NCBI RefSeq assembly: GCF_021117425.1
Contig: NZ_CP088298.1
Span: forward strand, 1,736,001-1,800,000
Length of the DNA stretch: 64,000 bases
From: Brevibacterium zhoupengii
GTDB lineage: Bacteria > Actinomycetota > Actinomycetes > Actinomycetales > Brevibacteriaceae
Reading direction: 5' to 3'
Shown here: piece after piece, positions 40,685 through 49,106 of the stretch
How positions within the stretch are numbered: the first letter of the stretch is position 1
How the letters are laid out: every line of letters starts with the position of its first letter
The notes under the pieces: generated by a model
What the model saw: only the letters and a program-made list of their open reading frames with translations
Told to the model about the DNA's origin: nothing
The model's database searches: none
Program-made: the position numbers and the translations under genes

Positions 40685-41501
40685 GGTCGTGAGTGCCAGA
40701 GACCCACTCGGCATAGCGTTCGGCCGAGCTCGCCACCGCCTCTTTGGCTCCGCTCGAGATCATCTGCCCGAAGTTGCCGTACATGCGATCGAAGTCGATG
40801 TCAGCCACCGAGGCGGCGATGCCTCTGACGACTCGCGCCGACAGCGGCAGATAGTTGGGGAAGCTGCGCATGAATGTCACCCACCCCGACCGGGCCACCG
40901 GAGCGATCGAGTCTCCGCTGAGCATGACTCCTCGGCCGTCCTGGCCCGTCCACACAGCCACCGCGCTTCCCGGGAAATGGCCGCCCGTGCGCTGCAGCCG
41001 GACGCCGGGAACAGGTTCCGCGACGTGATAGTAACGCCAGATGTTCGGGCCCTCGCGCTGAACCCAGTCGGCATCGGCACGGCAGACGAAGATCGGGGCA
41101 TCGTCAAAGGCCGCGCTCCACTCGAGCTGCAGGCCGAACATGTGGGGATGGCTGGCGGCGATGGCCTGAACGCCGCCGAGGTCTGAGACTGCGGCGATGA
41201 CGTCCTCGTCGAGGTAGGGCGGGACGTCGAAGAGTAGATTGCCGCGCTCGGTCTGTGCCAGATAGCACGTCTGCCCGATGCCCAGCTTCGGTTCCACTCG
41301 TAGAGCGTAGAGACCTGGTTCGCGTTCGACGATGGAGACGCTGTGGTGTTCCGATTCGAGCTCTTCACGCGTCGTCCAGTGCTGGCCTGACGCCGGCAGC
41401 CACTGGCGCTCATCCGAACAGATCGGGCACACGTCCGGTGGAGGCGTAGTCGTTTCGACACCGCACGTGCGGCAGATCGTCACGTTCGTCAGTGCTGTCA
41501 T
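40674..41501 (-). CDS. MBL-fold hydrolase-like protein with N-terminal zinc ribbon
   Basis: A 275-residue protein. The N-terminal CRTCGVETTTPPPDVCPIC forms a rubredoxin-like zinc ribbon (CxxC-x11-CxxC). The rest resembles a metallo-beta-lactamase fold (NLLFDVPPYLDEDVIAAV, then AIAASHPHMFGLQLEWS, GHFPGSAVAVW, GVMLSGDSIAP), but the metal motif is HPHMFG rather than HxHxDH, so the second metal site is probably missing. AGGAGGTTTACCCCG precedes the ATG at 41501, ruling out longer starts. It follows the ABC-2-like membrane gene on the same strand after 157 bp. Enzymatic activity is uncertain. Confidence 0.8.
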   Translation of the reverse strand: MTALTNVTICRTCGVETTTPPPDVCPICSDERQWLPASGQHWTTREELESEHHSVSIVEREPGLYALRVEPKLGIGQTCYLAQTERGNLLFDVPPYLDEDVIAAVSDLGGVQAIAASHPHMFGLQLEWSAAFDDAPIFVCRADADWVQREGPNIWRYYHVAEPVPGVRLQRTGGHFPGSAVAVWTGQDGRGVMLSGDSIAPVARSGWVTFMRSFPNYLPLSARVVRGIAASVADIDFDRMYGNFGQMISSGAKEAVASSAERYAEWVSGTHDHLT

Positions 41502-41658
41502 CGGGGTAAACCTCCTGCCCCCGAGGATAGTCGCCGAGTGCAGGTGGGGCCAGGTAACCGGTGTCAGGTGTGGCGCGAAGTGCACCGATCGGCTGCTCCG
41601 CATGGAGCGCAGAAACCAAGCAGTTGCAGGGGGACCCGGTCGTGGGAGACCCGGCGGC

Positions 41659-42852
41659 TCAACCCACGGCGACGCGTTTCTTCGAATGGGCCATGAGATG
41701 TCCGACGAGGATGAGGGCGATGCCCAGGACGAACCACCCGATCAGCACCCACCACTGCATCGCCATGGGTGCATCCGGGAAGTAGGAGATGTCGCGCAGC
41801 AAGGTTCCAGAAGCACCAGGGACCAAGAACTGACCGATGTCTCCCCAGGCTCCTGCGAGGAATTCCTTCGGTGCTTGGAGCGAGGCGATCGGATTGCCGA
41901 TGAACATCGTCAGCACTGCGCCGATGGCAATACCGCCTGGCCCTATCAGTGACACGAAGCCGTTGATGAGTGCCGCGGTTGCCGCCACAGCAAGGCCGGC
42001 AGCCAGCACGTTGAGTCCGAAGTTGCCCTGCAGAATGCCGAACCAGGACTGCAGAACGAGAGTGAGTGCGAGTCCGCCGATGGCCCCGTAGGCCAGTACC
42101 GCGACGGCACGCATGCGGCGCGAGTGGACGATCATGCTGGTGAGCACACCGCCGACGATTCCGCCGATGGTCAGAGGCAGGCCAGCGATCGCGAGGCCGG
42201 CACCGGTGGAGTCGTTGTCGTTGAGTGGAACGACGTCGGCCACCGTGACCTGGGGGATCTCCATCGCCGAGGTGGTCGGGGCCTGTGCTTGCTCACCTGG
42301 GTTTCCCTGAGGCCCGGCAGGACTCTGAGATGCAGAGCCTTGAGATGCTGGGCTTTGAGATGCTTTCGCCAGTGCGTCTTGCATCTCCTTCATTCCATCC
42401 TGCATGCCCGAGATCGCCTGCTTGTCGATTTTCTGCTGCATCTGTGAGGCGATCCCGGTCAACTGTTGGGCAACGGCGGGGGAAGCCGCAGTTGAGGTGA
42501 GGATCTCGGGTTCGTCACCAACGATGAACGCCCCGTAGACCTCACGTTGACGGATGAGCTGCTGCGCCTCGGCGCGGGAGTCGACCTTCCTGAGATCGAG
42601 CATTCCGTCGGGAGCGTTCGCTGTGATCTGATCGATCTGCTCCTGATCGCCGACGGCTGCCACCGGAAGGTCTTTGGGCTCTGATGTCACGGTCGGCCAG
42701 CTGAACGCCAGCAGGATGACGGTGACGATAGCCGCGGCGAAGACAGCTGCGAGCAGAGCCTGCTTGATGCTGGGTTTGAGCGCACCTTTGGCGGCCTCGG
42801 CGTCGGGACCGGTCGCGGTGTCGTCCGAGATAGCGAGGATTCTCGTCTGCAT
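41659..42852 (-). CDS. ABC-2/YhgE-like membrane protein, single module
   Basis: A 397-residue protein: N-terminal helix (QALLAAVFAAAIVTVILLAF, about 32-51), a large extracytoplasmic region of about 130 residues (SEPKDLPVAAVGDQEQIDQI..., AQQLIRQREVYGAFIV) with a Gln/Met-rich and SQSPA-repeat stretch, then five C-terminal helices. This layout is that of YhgE/Pip and ABC-2 permease-like exporters. The SEPKDLPVAAVGD segment matches S(P/A)xxxDMPVxVxGS of both halves of the protein at 49095. It is divergent from a TetR gene with paired operators, so it is likely a TetR-controlled efflux or envelope component. No ATPase is nearby. Confidence 0.78.
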   Translation of the reverse strand: MQTRILAISDDTATGPDAEAAKGALKPSIKQALLAAVFAAAIVTVILLAFSWPTVTSEPKDLPVAAVGDQEQIDQITANAPDGMLDLRKVDSRAEAQQLIRQREVYGAFIVGDEPEILTSTAASPAVAQQLTGIASQMQQKIDKQAISGMQDGMKEMQDALAKASQSPASQGSASQSPAGPQGNPGEQAQAPTTSAMEIPQVTVADVVPLNDNDSTGAGLAIAGLPLTIGGIVGGVLTSMIVHSRRMRAVAVLAYGAIGGLALTLVLQSWFGILQGNFGLNVLAAGLAVAATAALINGFVSLIGPGGIAIGAVLTMFIGNPIASLQAPKEFLAGAWGDIGQFLVPGASGTLLRDISYFPDAPMAMQWWVLIGWFVLGIALILVGHLMAHSKKRVAVG

Positions 42853-42870
42853 GCCTATCCAATCATTGAA

Positions 42871-42926
42871 AACGAATACTCGTTCTGTTTACTCTTGCGG
42901 GTACGATATATCAAGAATGGTCATTC
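42871..42926. promoter_or_regulatory. Two TetR-type operator-like dyads
   Basis: AACGAATACTCGTT (42871-42884, arms AACGA/TCGTT) and GAATGGTCATTC (42915-42926, arms GAATG/CATTC) lie between the divergent membrane protein and TetR genes. Both carry a GAAT half-site. The centres are about 43 bp apart. TetR proteins usually act on such dyads in their own divergent promoter. Confidence 0.6.
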
Positions 42927-42941
42927 GTTTTTGGGGGATTG

Positions 42942-43544
42942 GTGCCGAAGGTCACGGACGAACACAAGGAAGCCATGCGCACGCGGATTCAGGATGCCGC
43001 GCTCGCATGTTTCACTCGCAAGGGCTTTGCCGGGGCGTCGATGGCCGACATCATCAAGGAGGCGGATCTCTCCGCCGGTGCCGTCTATGTCTACTACTCG
43101 TCCAAGGCCGAGCTCACACTCGATGCTGGCAGGCGAATCATGGAACAGCGGGCAGCCGAACTGCAGGACTTCGGGTCAGCGGACGAGGTCCCGCCTCCTC
43201 AACAGGTCTTCCCGAACTTGCTGAACACGATCCTCTACGACACGCCATTCTCCCCGCTGCTGCTGCAGGTGTGGGCAGAAGCATCGCACTCGCCCGACTT
43301 CGCGAAGGTCGCAGCGAAGATCTACGCTGACCTGACTGTCCGGTTCGCGGCCTATCTGAGCGCGTATTTCCACCGCGGCGCGGGGCTGAGTGAAGATGCG
43401 GCGCAGGCCAAGGCTGAGCAGCTTGCTCCCGCGGTGCTCGCGCTCATGCAGGGCGCTATCGTCCAGAACGCGGTGTTCGGCCAGGATTCGCGTGCGCGCA
43501 TTACGAGCGCCATCGAGGCACTGCTGACAGAGATCACGGACTGA
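42942..43544 (+). CDS. TetR/AcrR-family regulator
   Basis: A 200-residue repressor. The N-terminal helix-turn-helix (MRTRIQDAALACFTRKGFAGASMADIIKEADLSAGAVYVYYSSKAELTL) is canonical; the rest is the helical ligand and dimer domain. The GTG at 42942 follows TTGGGGGATT; a TTG three bases earlier is in frame. It is divergent from the ABC-2/YhgE-like membrane protein, its probable target, and the stop codon lies inside a short duplicated sequence. The ligand is unknown. Confidence 0.9.
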   Translation: MPKVTDEHKEAMRTRIQDAALACFTRKGFAGASMADIIKEADLSAGAVYVYYSSKAELTLDAGRRIMEQRAAELQDFGSADEVPPPQQVFPNLLNTILYDTPFSPLLLQVWAEASHSPDFAKVAAKIYADLTVRFAAYLSAYFHRGAGLSEDAAQAKAEQLAPAVLALMQGAIVQNAVFGQDSRARITSAIEALLTEITD

Positions 43545-43584
43545 GGCGCTGACCGCAGACATCCCGGACTGAGGCTCCGACCGC
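43537..43584. repeat. 20-bp duplication spanning the TetR stop codon
   Basis: CGGACTGAGGCGCTGACCGC (43537-43556) recurs with two mismatches at 43565-43584, offset 28 bp. The first copy contains the TGA of the TetR gene (43542-43544). Confidence 0.8.
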
Positions 43585-43717
43585 GCGCCTGGGTTCGATG
43601 TTCTCTGGCCGATGCCCTTCCTGGCCAAAATGCGATCGCTGCGCACCGCAGGACGAAGAATGGTCAACAATGGCACCAGAAGCGCACGCTCGTCTGTTGA
43701 AAGGACCACGACCACCC

Positions 43718-45040
43718 ATGTCGATCGCCTACCTGCCTGCCACGAACCGCGAATCCGAGCACATCATCCTGCGCGGGGCCACCCTCATCGACGGAAACGG
43801 CGGTGACCCGATCGCCGACTCCGAGATCGAGGTCAGGAACGGACGTATCGTCTACGTCGGGCCCCAGCGCGACGAAGGACCCACCTCGGCGGGGGAGGGC
43901 AATGACACAGGTGACAAGGCCCCTCGTGTCATCCAGCTGCAGGGTAAGACGATCATGCCCGGCTTCATCGACTCACACGTGCACTTCGGACTCACGGTCG
44001 AGAACCCGGCGGCAAACCTCGCCCGCTTCACCTCGGAGCGAATCGTGCGCAGCGCAGTCAACGCCCGGGACACACTCATGGCCGGAGTCACCACAGCACG
44101 CGACCTCGGCGGAACTGACCGCGGCGTTCGCGACAGCATCGAGCAGGGACTGGTCTTGGGACCGCGGACCCACCTGGCCATCAGCCCGCTGTCTCCGACC
44201 GGTGGACACACCGACTTCACCATGCCTAACGGCATGCCCACGATGCCACCGATGCCCGTCGATCCGATCATCGACACCGACGACGATGTGCGCCGGACCA
44301 TTCGCACCCTCGTGCGCTCCGGGGCCGACGTGATCAAGGTCTGCACCACCGGTGGCGTCTCGAGCCCAACCGATACTCCCGATGACATCGGCGTCCCAGA
44401 AGTACACGTGCGGCTCATCGTCGAAGAGACCGCCAAACGAGCAGGTCAGCCCGTCGCCGCCCACGCCCAGGGAGCCGAAGGCATCAAGGCCGCCATCCGC
44501 GGCGGAGTGCGTTCCGTCGAACACGGCTACGGTATCGACGATGAGGGCATCGAGCTCATGCTCGAACACGGCACCTTTCTCGTCCCCACCCTCAGCAGCG
44601 CACTGCGGATCCCGGATCCGAAGAACGTGCCCGGCTACCTATACGAGAAGAAGGTCAAATGGTCGGCGATCGCACGTGAACGCATCGCCGTTGCCATGGC
44701 CGCCGGGGTCAAGGTCGCGCTGGGAACCGACGCTGGGGTGTGCCCGCACGGGCTGAACCTGCGCGAGGAGATGCACGCCGTCGAACTCGGTCTGACACCG
44801 ATGCAGGCGATCGTGGCGGGCACGAAGAACGCGGCCGAACTGTTGCGACTCTCAGCAGACGTGGGCACCCTTGAAGAAGGCAAACTCGCCGATCTGGTTG
44901 TTGTCGACTTCGACCCACTGGTCGATATCACCGCACTGGCTGAACCCGACAACGTCAAAGCCGTCGTCCAGGGCGGATCCCTGGTCAAGGATTCTGCCGG
45001 TTGGTTCGGCTCCGCCCCGGTCACCTCGGCGCTCGGGTAA
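43718..45040 (+). CDS. Metal-dependent amidohydrolase (imidazolonepropionase/Xaa-Pro-type branch)
   Basis: A 440-residue TIM-barrel amidohydrolase. The metal residues are visible in order: GFIDSHVHFGL (HxH), DVIKVCTTGG (Lys), AAHAQG, VEHGYGID (His) and LGTDAGVCPHG (Asp). The barrel is flanked by a small beta-sandwich (LRGATLIDGNGGDPIADSEIEVRNGRIVYVGPQ and the C-terminal LADLVVVDFDPLVDI). It hydrolyses a C-N bond in a cyclic or dipeptide-like amide. The ATG at 43718 gives the family N-terminus, but the AAAGGA lies 14 bases away; an in-frame ATG at 43670 is possible. It is followed after 69 bp by an M20 amidohydrolase, which suggests sequential deacylation steps. Confidence 0.88.
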   Translation: MSIAYLPATNRESEHIILRGATLIDGNGGDPIADSEIEVRNGRIVYVGPQRDEGPTSAGEGNDTGDKAPRVIQLQGKTIMPGFIDSHVHFGLTVENPAANLARFTSERIVRSAVNARDTLMAGVTTARDLGGTDRGVRDSIEQGLVLGPRTHLAISPLSPTGGHTDFTMPNGMPTMPPMPVDPIIDTDDDVRRTIRTLVRSGADVIKVCTTGGVSSPTDTPDDIGVPEVHVRLIVEETAKRAGQPVAAHAQGAEGIKAAIRGGVRSVEHGYGIDDEGIELMLEHGTFLVPTLSSALRIPDPKNVPGYLYEKKVKWSAIARERIAVAMAAGVKVALGTDAGVCPHGLNLREEMHAVELGLTPMQAIVAGTKNAAELLRLSADVGTLEEGKLADLVVVDFDPLVDITALAEPDNVKAVVQGGSLVKDSAGWFGSAPVTSALG

Positions 45041-45109
45041 TGCTGACATCTCCGCACATCACCACTCACCACCTCCGTACACCATCTCCACCACAGAAGA
45101 GGAACCTCA

Positions 45110-46300
45110 ATGACGACTGACTTCCGGACAGAGGCCCTGTCCCTGACCACCGAACTGCGTGACCTGCGCCGCGAGCTCCACCGCAACCCGGAGCTGGGCC
45201 TGGAGCTGCCCTTCACTCAGCAGAAGATCCTCGACGCGCTCGAGGGTCTGCCGCTCGAGATCACCACAGGTCAGGGCCTCAGCTCGGTCATCGCCGTGCT
45301 CCGCGGCGGCAAGCCCGGTCCCACGGTTCTGCTGCGCGGAGACATGGATGCCCTGCCCGTCACCGAAGCCACCGGACTCGACTACGCATCGATCAACGGA
45401 AACATGCACGCCTGCGGTCACGACCTGCACGTGACGGGGCTGGTGGGCGCGGCCAAGCTCCTGTCCGCTCATCAGGCAGAGCTGGCCGGGACGGTGGCAT
45501 TCATGTTCCAGCCCGGCGAAGAGGGACCGGGTGGAGCTCAGCCGATGCTCGACGAAGGGATGTTCGAGACCATCGGATCGACTCCCGACTCCGCCTATGC
45601 CATCCACGTCGCCCCGGGAGTTCCCGGCACATTCGTCAGTCGCCCCGGCACCGTCATGGCCGGAGCCAATACGCTGCACGTGACGATGCACGGCAAAGGT
45701 GGGCACAGCTCCCGCCCCGAGGACGCCACCGATCCCATTCGTCCCCTCCTGGAGTTCGGCCAGGCACTGTATTCGATGATCACCGGATCGTTCAGCGTTT
45801 TCGATCCCATCGTCGCCGAGGTGACTCAGCTGGAGGCCGGCAACGCCGTCAACATCATTCCTGCGACGGCGAAGCTCGGTGCCTCCGTGCGTACCATGTC
45901 GGCCGAGACGACGAAGAAGTTCCCTGCAGCCGCGACCCGCCTGGCAGAGTCGATCGCCGCCGCACACGAATGCACCGCCGAGGTGGTGTGGACCGAGCAG
46001 TACCCCGTGACGGTCAATGACGCGCAGGAAATCGAGTTCGTTGCCGAGACGTTGACCGAAGCCTTCGGGGCGCATCGCTACGTGACCGCCCCGAACCCGG
46101 TCATGGGTTCCGAGGACTTCTCCTTCGTGCTCAATGAGGTACCTGGGGCGTTCCTTTTCATGTTCGTCTCCCCGGAGGACGTCGATCCTGCGACCGCAGC
46201 GACGAACCACTCGCCCGAGGTCCTCTTCGACGACGCACACCTGCCGGACCAAGCTGCGGCGCTGGCCACCCTAGCCTGGCAGCGGACCTTGCGAGGCTGA
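45110..46300 (+). CDS. M20D family amidohydrolase (hippurate/N-acyl-amino-acid hydrolase-like)
   Basis: A 396-residue enzyme. LRRELHRNPELGLELPFTQ, RGDMDALPVTEATGLDYAS, the metal motif MHACGHDLHVTGLVGAA, the catalytic MFQPGEEGPGGAQ and lid-domain MHGKGGHSSRPEDATDPI, then VMGSEDFSFVLNEVPG, are the standard M20D features. It cleaves N-acyl amino acids such as hippurate, or amide-linked conjugates. AGAGGAACCTCA precedes the ATG. Probably co-transcribed with the upstream amidohydrolase. Unlike the AbgA-like gene at 18669 it has the compact length of single-subunit hippurate hydrolases. Confidence 0.92.
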   Translation: MTTDFRTEALSLTTELRDLRRELHRNPELGLELPFTQQKILDALEGLPLEITTGQGLSSVIAVLRGGKPGPTVLLRGDMDALPVTEATGLDYASINGNMHACGHDLHVTGLVGAAKLLSAHQAELAGTVAFMFQPGEEGPGGAQPMLDEGMFETIGSTPDSAYAIHVAPGVPGTFVSRPGTVMAGANTLHVTMHGKGGHSSRPEDATDPIRPLLEFGQALYSMITGSFSVFDPIVAEVTQLEAGNAVNIIPATAKLGASVRTMSAETTKKFPAAATRLAESIAAAHECTAEVVWTEQYPVTVNDAQEIEFVAETLTEAFGAHRYVTAPNPVMGSEDFSFVLNEVPGAFLFMFVSPEDVDPATAATNHSPEVLFDDAHLPDQAAALATLAWQRTLRG

Positions 46301-46305
46301 GTCCT

Positions 46306-46335
46306 GGCCTGAGGCGCACGGGCCCGAGGCGTACA
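46306..46335. repeat. Imperfect 15-bp tandem repeat after the M20D stop
   Basis: GGCCTGAGGCGCACG (46306-46320) and GGCCCGAGGCGTACA (46321-46335) match at 12 of 15 positions, starting five bases after the stop codon. Confidence 0.55.
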
Positions 46336-46363
46336 GGCTTGTGCCGACTTGCGAGGGACCGGG

Positions 46364-47101
46364 TCAGACGGTGTCGCCGTCCTCGTCGACCGAGTGGACC
46401 CGGTCCTCGCGCATACTCACCTTGTCCACGCCGGACAGTTCCATCAGGGGCGGGATCAGGAGGTGCAGGGGAGGCCTGCCCTCGAACTTCACGTCGATCT
46501 GGACCATCTTCACCCCGTCCTCCGACTCGAAGCGTTTGGAGTCGAGGATCGTGTTCGAATACCCCATGTTTCCGGCCACGGCGAGGATGTCGCGGAGGAT
46601 CCCGGACCCGTCCTTATAGGCGATGCGCAGCAGCTTGCGGTGCGAATCGTCGGGGATGCGGCGGATCAGCGGAGCGATGACGAACAGGGTCAGCAGGTGG
46701 AGCGCGGTGAGCATCATGGCCAACGACAGCATGCCCGCGCCGCAGGCCATGCCCACGGCGGCCGTGACCCACACGGTGGCGGCCGTCGTGAGACCGCGCA
46801 CCATGTTCCGGCCCTTGAAGATGACACCGGCACCCAGGAAGCCGATGCCCGATACAATCTGCGCGGCAATCCGCGACGGGTCCAGGCGAGCCTCGTCGCC
46901 GAGCACCGCAGCGAACCCGTAGGCGGAGACCAGCGTGAATGCGCACGTGCCGATGCCCACGAGTACGTGTGTGCGATAGCCGGCGCTCTTCTGCCGGAAC
47001 TGCCGTTCGAAGCCGATCAGCGAGCACAGGACGAAGCTGGCCAGGAGCAGTTCTGCCTCGACGAGGCCGGTCGGACCGAAGAATTCGATGTGAGAGCCCA
47101 T
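46364..47101 (-). CDS. MgtC/SapB family membrane protein
   Basis: A 245-residue protein. Four or five N-terminal helices carry the family signatures LASFVLCSLIGFERQFRQKSAGYRTHVLVGIGTCAFTLVSAYGF and VSGIGFLGAGVIFKGRNMVRGLTTAATVWVTAAVGMACG; the C-terminal cytoplasmic part is ACT-like (RIAYKDGSGILRDILAVAGNMG...). In Mycobacterium and Salmonella MgtC supports growth in low magnesium and acid by restraining ATP synthase. Convergent with the M20D gene and 59 bp from the NAD(P)-binding dehydrogenase gene on the same strand. A magnesium-linked leader is not visible. Confidence 0.92.
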   Translation of the reverse strand: MGSHIEFFGPTGLVEAELLLASFVLCSLIGFERQFRQKSAGYRTHVLVGIGTCAFTLVSAYGFAAVLGDEARLDPSRIAAQIVSGIGFLGAGVIFKGRNMVRGLTTAATVWVTAAVGMACGAGMLSLAMMLTALHLLTLFVIAPLIRRIPDDSHRKLLRIAYKDGSGILRDILAVAGNMGYSNTILDSKRFESEDGVKMVQIDVKFEGRPPLHLLIPPLMELSGVDKVSMREDRVHSVDEDGDTV

Positions 47102-47160
47102 AGTCCTTCTGACTTTAGCCCCTCACCTGTGCACGACGTCGCCTTTCGCGAATCGGCGAC

Positions 47161-48249
47161 TCAACTGTCCGGCAGGTGCACCCCTCCGCAGGACTCCGCA
47201 AGCTCAGGCCCGAATAGGGCCGCCGGTGTGAAGACTCCCGGACGTCCGGTCCCAGCGAGTAGCCGCTGAGCGATCTCCGCGGGCAGTGTCCCGGTGAATT
47301 GCTGCGCTTCACCCAGACGCAGCCAACCTTCGCGAGTTTCACCATCTTCCCAGGTCACAAGCGCGTGCCCCCAAGAATGTTCGCGCGGGGCCGCCTTGGC
47401 TCTGACCGGGATCCGCCCGAGACCGCGGGTGGCCAGCAATCGCAGTCGGTCCCAGCGCATGAGCGTGCTCGTCAGCGACAGCAGCGCACGAGACACGGGA
47501 GACGACGGTGCCTCGCTTGAAGCGGAGAGGACTGTCGGGGCACCACTGGCTCGGTGAGCCGCAAGCAATTCACCCAACGGCATACCTGCTGTGGTTGCGG
47601 TGGTGCCATCCGGCAGAGTCAGCGTCAGCGCCTCGGCGCCGATCGGTGCGGCCACCAGCTTGTCGTCCCTGATCATGCGTCCCTGCAGGCCACCGAGCAG
47701 CGAGCCGACCAGAGCTTCTCCGGCGACACCCGCGGGGACCGCCATCGACGGCAGCATGTCAACTCGAACTCGTACCGGTGAGGGGCGACCCTCGCAGAGC
47801 CTGACTACGACGCTCTCTGTCGCGGTCACACCGAATCCGGCACCGGTGATCACGGAATGCCCGGCAGAAACGGCCCTTTCATGACGTTCGAACGCCGCGG
47901 CCAGCGAGTCCGGATCGTTCGCCAGATCGATGTAGTGGCTGCCGGATTCATGACAGGCATCCATGATGAGTGGAGCGGTCGTCGTGAACGGTCCGACAGT
48001 GTTGATGACGATGTGAGGCTTTTCCTGGCGGATCGCATCTGCCGATGTGGCGACCGAGGGACTCACCCGTGTTGTGCCGCCGACTTCTCGGACAACGGAC
48101 TGCAGCCGTCCAGCATCTCGACCGACGAGGACCGCAGACAGGCCTCTCTTGATCAGCTGCGAGGCGATGGTCTGACCGCTGCGGCCGGTTCCGCCGAGGA
48201 TCCAAATCGCCTCGGGCTCTCCCCGCTCCTGGTATTGATCGCGTTTCAT
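47161..48249 (-). CDS. Saccharopine dehydrogenase-like NAD(P)-binding protein
   Basis: A 362-residue protein with N-terminal Rossmann motif AIWILGGTGRSGQTIASQLIKRGLSAVLVGRD and the family's VINTVGPFTTTAPLIMDACHESGSHYIDLANDP. It belongs to the trans-acting enoyl reductase/saccharopine dehydrogenase-like group; such members are seldom true saccharopine dehydrogenases, and many actinobacterial ones reduce lipid intermediates. The ATG at 48249 is preferred over the GTG three bases before it; GAGGTG lies upstream. It is divergent from a TetR gene with two strong operator dyads between, so it is likely that regulator's main target. Confidence 0.82.
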   Translation of the reverse strand: MKRDQYQERGEPEAIWILGGTGRSGQTIASQLIKRGLSAVLVGRDAGRLQSVVREVGGTTRVSPSVATSADAIRQEKPHIVINTVGPFTTTAPLIMDACHESGSHYIDLANDPDSLAAAFERHERAVSAGHSVITGAGFGVTATESVVVRLCEGRPSPVRVRVDMLPSMAVPAGVAGEALVGSLLGGLQGRMIRDDKLVAAPIGAEALTLTLPDGTTATTAGMPLGELLAAHRASGAPTVLSASSEAPSSPVSRALLSLTSTLMRWDRLRLLATRGLGRIPVRAKAAPREHSWGHALVTWEDGETREGWLRLGEAQQFTGTLPAEIAQRLLAGTGRPGVFTPAALFGPELAESCGGVHLPDS

Positions 48250-48298
48250 CACTGCGCCTTCACCTCATGTCATTGTCACTTCATGTCACCTATATTTC

Positions 48299-48347
48299 AT
48301 GTCATTGAGTGACATCACTCTACCACGTTGATGTCACTCAATGACAT
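48299..48347. promoter_or_regulatory. Two 17-bp TetR-operator dyads that are exact reverse complements
   Basis: ATGTCATTGAGTGACAT (48299-48315) and ATGTCACTCAATGACAT (48331-48347) are each near-palindromic (ATGTCA/TGACAT) and are perfect reverse complements of each other. Centres are 32 bp apart, about three turns. Extra ATGTCA half-sites lie at 48267 and 48283. They fill the gap between the divergent dehydrogenase and TetR genes, the second ending 16 bp before the TetR ATG, which argues for autorepression. Confidence 0.8.
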
Positions 48348-48363
48348 CAGCTAGGCTCTGGGC

Positions 48364-48930
48364 ATGGGACGATGGGAACCGGGAGCCGAGGAGCGGCTGC
48401 GAGAGGCGGCGCTGCTGCTGTATGCGGAGCGCGGTTTTGAGCAGACGACAGTGGCGGACATCGCCGAGCGAGCAGGCGTGACTGCCCGCACCTATTTCCG
48501 GTACTTTTCCGATAAGCGCGAGGTTCTCTTCGCAGATACTGCAGATCTGCAGAAGAATATGATGCTTGCCTTGGATGCAGTGCCAGCCACAGCCTCGGCG
48601 CTGGAGGCGATTGCGGCCGTTCTCGACGTGGTGGCAGAAGCGGTCGGCGATGACCGCGAGGTCTCGAAGAAGCGGCAGGCTGTGATCATGGGCAATGGCG
48701 AGCTGCGCGAACGCGAATTGGCCAAGCTCTCCACTCTGTCGGCAGCTTTGTCTCAGCGACTGCAGTCCCGCGGCAGCGCCGACGTCGCGGCGGACCTTGC
48801 GGCAGAGATCGGCGTCGTCGTCATCCGGGTCGCCATGTCACGATGGATCGACACCGACGATGGACGCGGCCTCAAGGCTGTCATCAGGGAGACTTTGGAC
48901 AGTGTGCGCGGCTTCGCCGCCGGGAGCTGA
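48364..48930 (+). CDS. TetR/AcrR-family regulator
   Basis: A 188-residue repressor with helix-turn-helix LREAALLLYAERGFEQTTVADIAERAGVTARTYFRYFSDKREVLF at residues about 11-55. The following helical domain is of the short TetR type (LSAALSQRLQSRGSADVAADLAAEIGVVVIRVAMSRWI). The ATG at 48364 lies 16 bp after the second operator dyad. It is divergent from the saccharopine dehydrogenase-like gene and followed by a perfect 16-bp hairpin terminator. Confidence 0.9.
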   Translation: MGRWEPGAEERLREAALLLYAERGFEQTTVADIAERAGVTARTYFRYFSDKREVLFADTADLQKNMMLALDAVPATASALEAIAAVLDVVAEAVGDDREVSKKRQAVIMGNGELRERELAKLSTLSAALSQRLQSRGSADVAADLAAEIGVVVIRVAMSRWIDTDDGRGLKAVIRETLDSVRGFAAGS

Positions 48931-48982
48931 AGGCTGTTCACTGAGCATCGGGTGTTGAAGACTGCACCCATGATCAGAACAC

Positions 48983-49018
48983 GCCAGCGCCGAGGTGGTT
49001 GTCCACCTCGGCGCTGGC
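48983..49018. terminator. Perfect 16-bp hairpin terminator built from the CCACCTCGGCG word
   Basis: GCCAGCGCCGAGGTGG (48983-48998), loop TTGT, CCACCTCGGCGCTGGC (49003-49018). It lies between the converging TetR and tandem ABC-2-like genes and contains the over-represented CGCCGAGGTGG word as an inverted pair, the arrangement known for uptake-sequence terminators in Neisseria and Pasteurellaceae. No T-run. Confidence 0.85.
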
Positions 49019-49050
49019 CTGTCCGGGTTACGCGGTAGCCGCAGTCAACC

Positions 49051-49106
49051 GATCACACGGTGTTGATCACACGGTGGCGATCACACACTGTCGATCACAC
49101 TGTGGA
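49051..49106. repeat. Four 14-bp tandem repeats spanning a stop codon
   Basis: GATCACACGGTGTT, GATCACACGGTGGC, GATCACACACTGTC and GATCACACTGTGGA follow each other without gaps from 49051 to 49106. The fourth unit contains the TGA (49095-49097) of the leftward ABC-2-like gene; three units lie past the gene end. Confidence 0.9.

Noticed and set aside
42871-42884. LexA-like reading of AACGAATACTCGTT
   Set aside because: The arms are GAAT/GTTC rather than GAAC/GTTC and a second GAAT dyad lies nearby beside a TetR gene, so a TetR operator is the better explanation.
49051-49106. CRISPR-like repeat array
   Set aside because: The 14-bp units are directly adjacent with no unique spacers and there are no cas genes; it is a simple tandem repeat. 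The same holds for 40637 and 63662.
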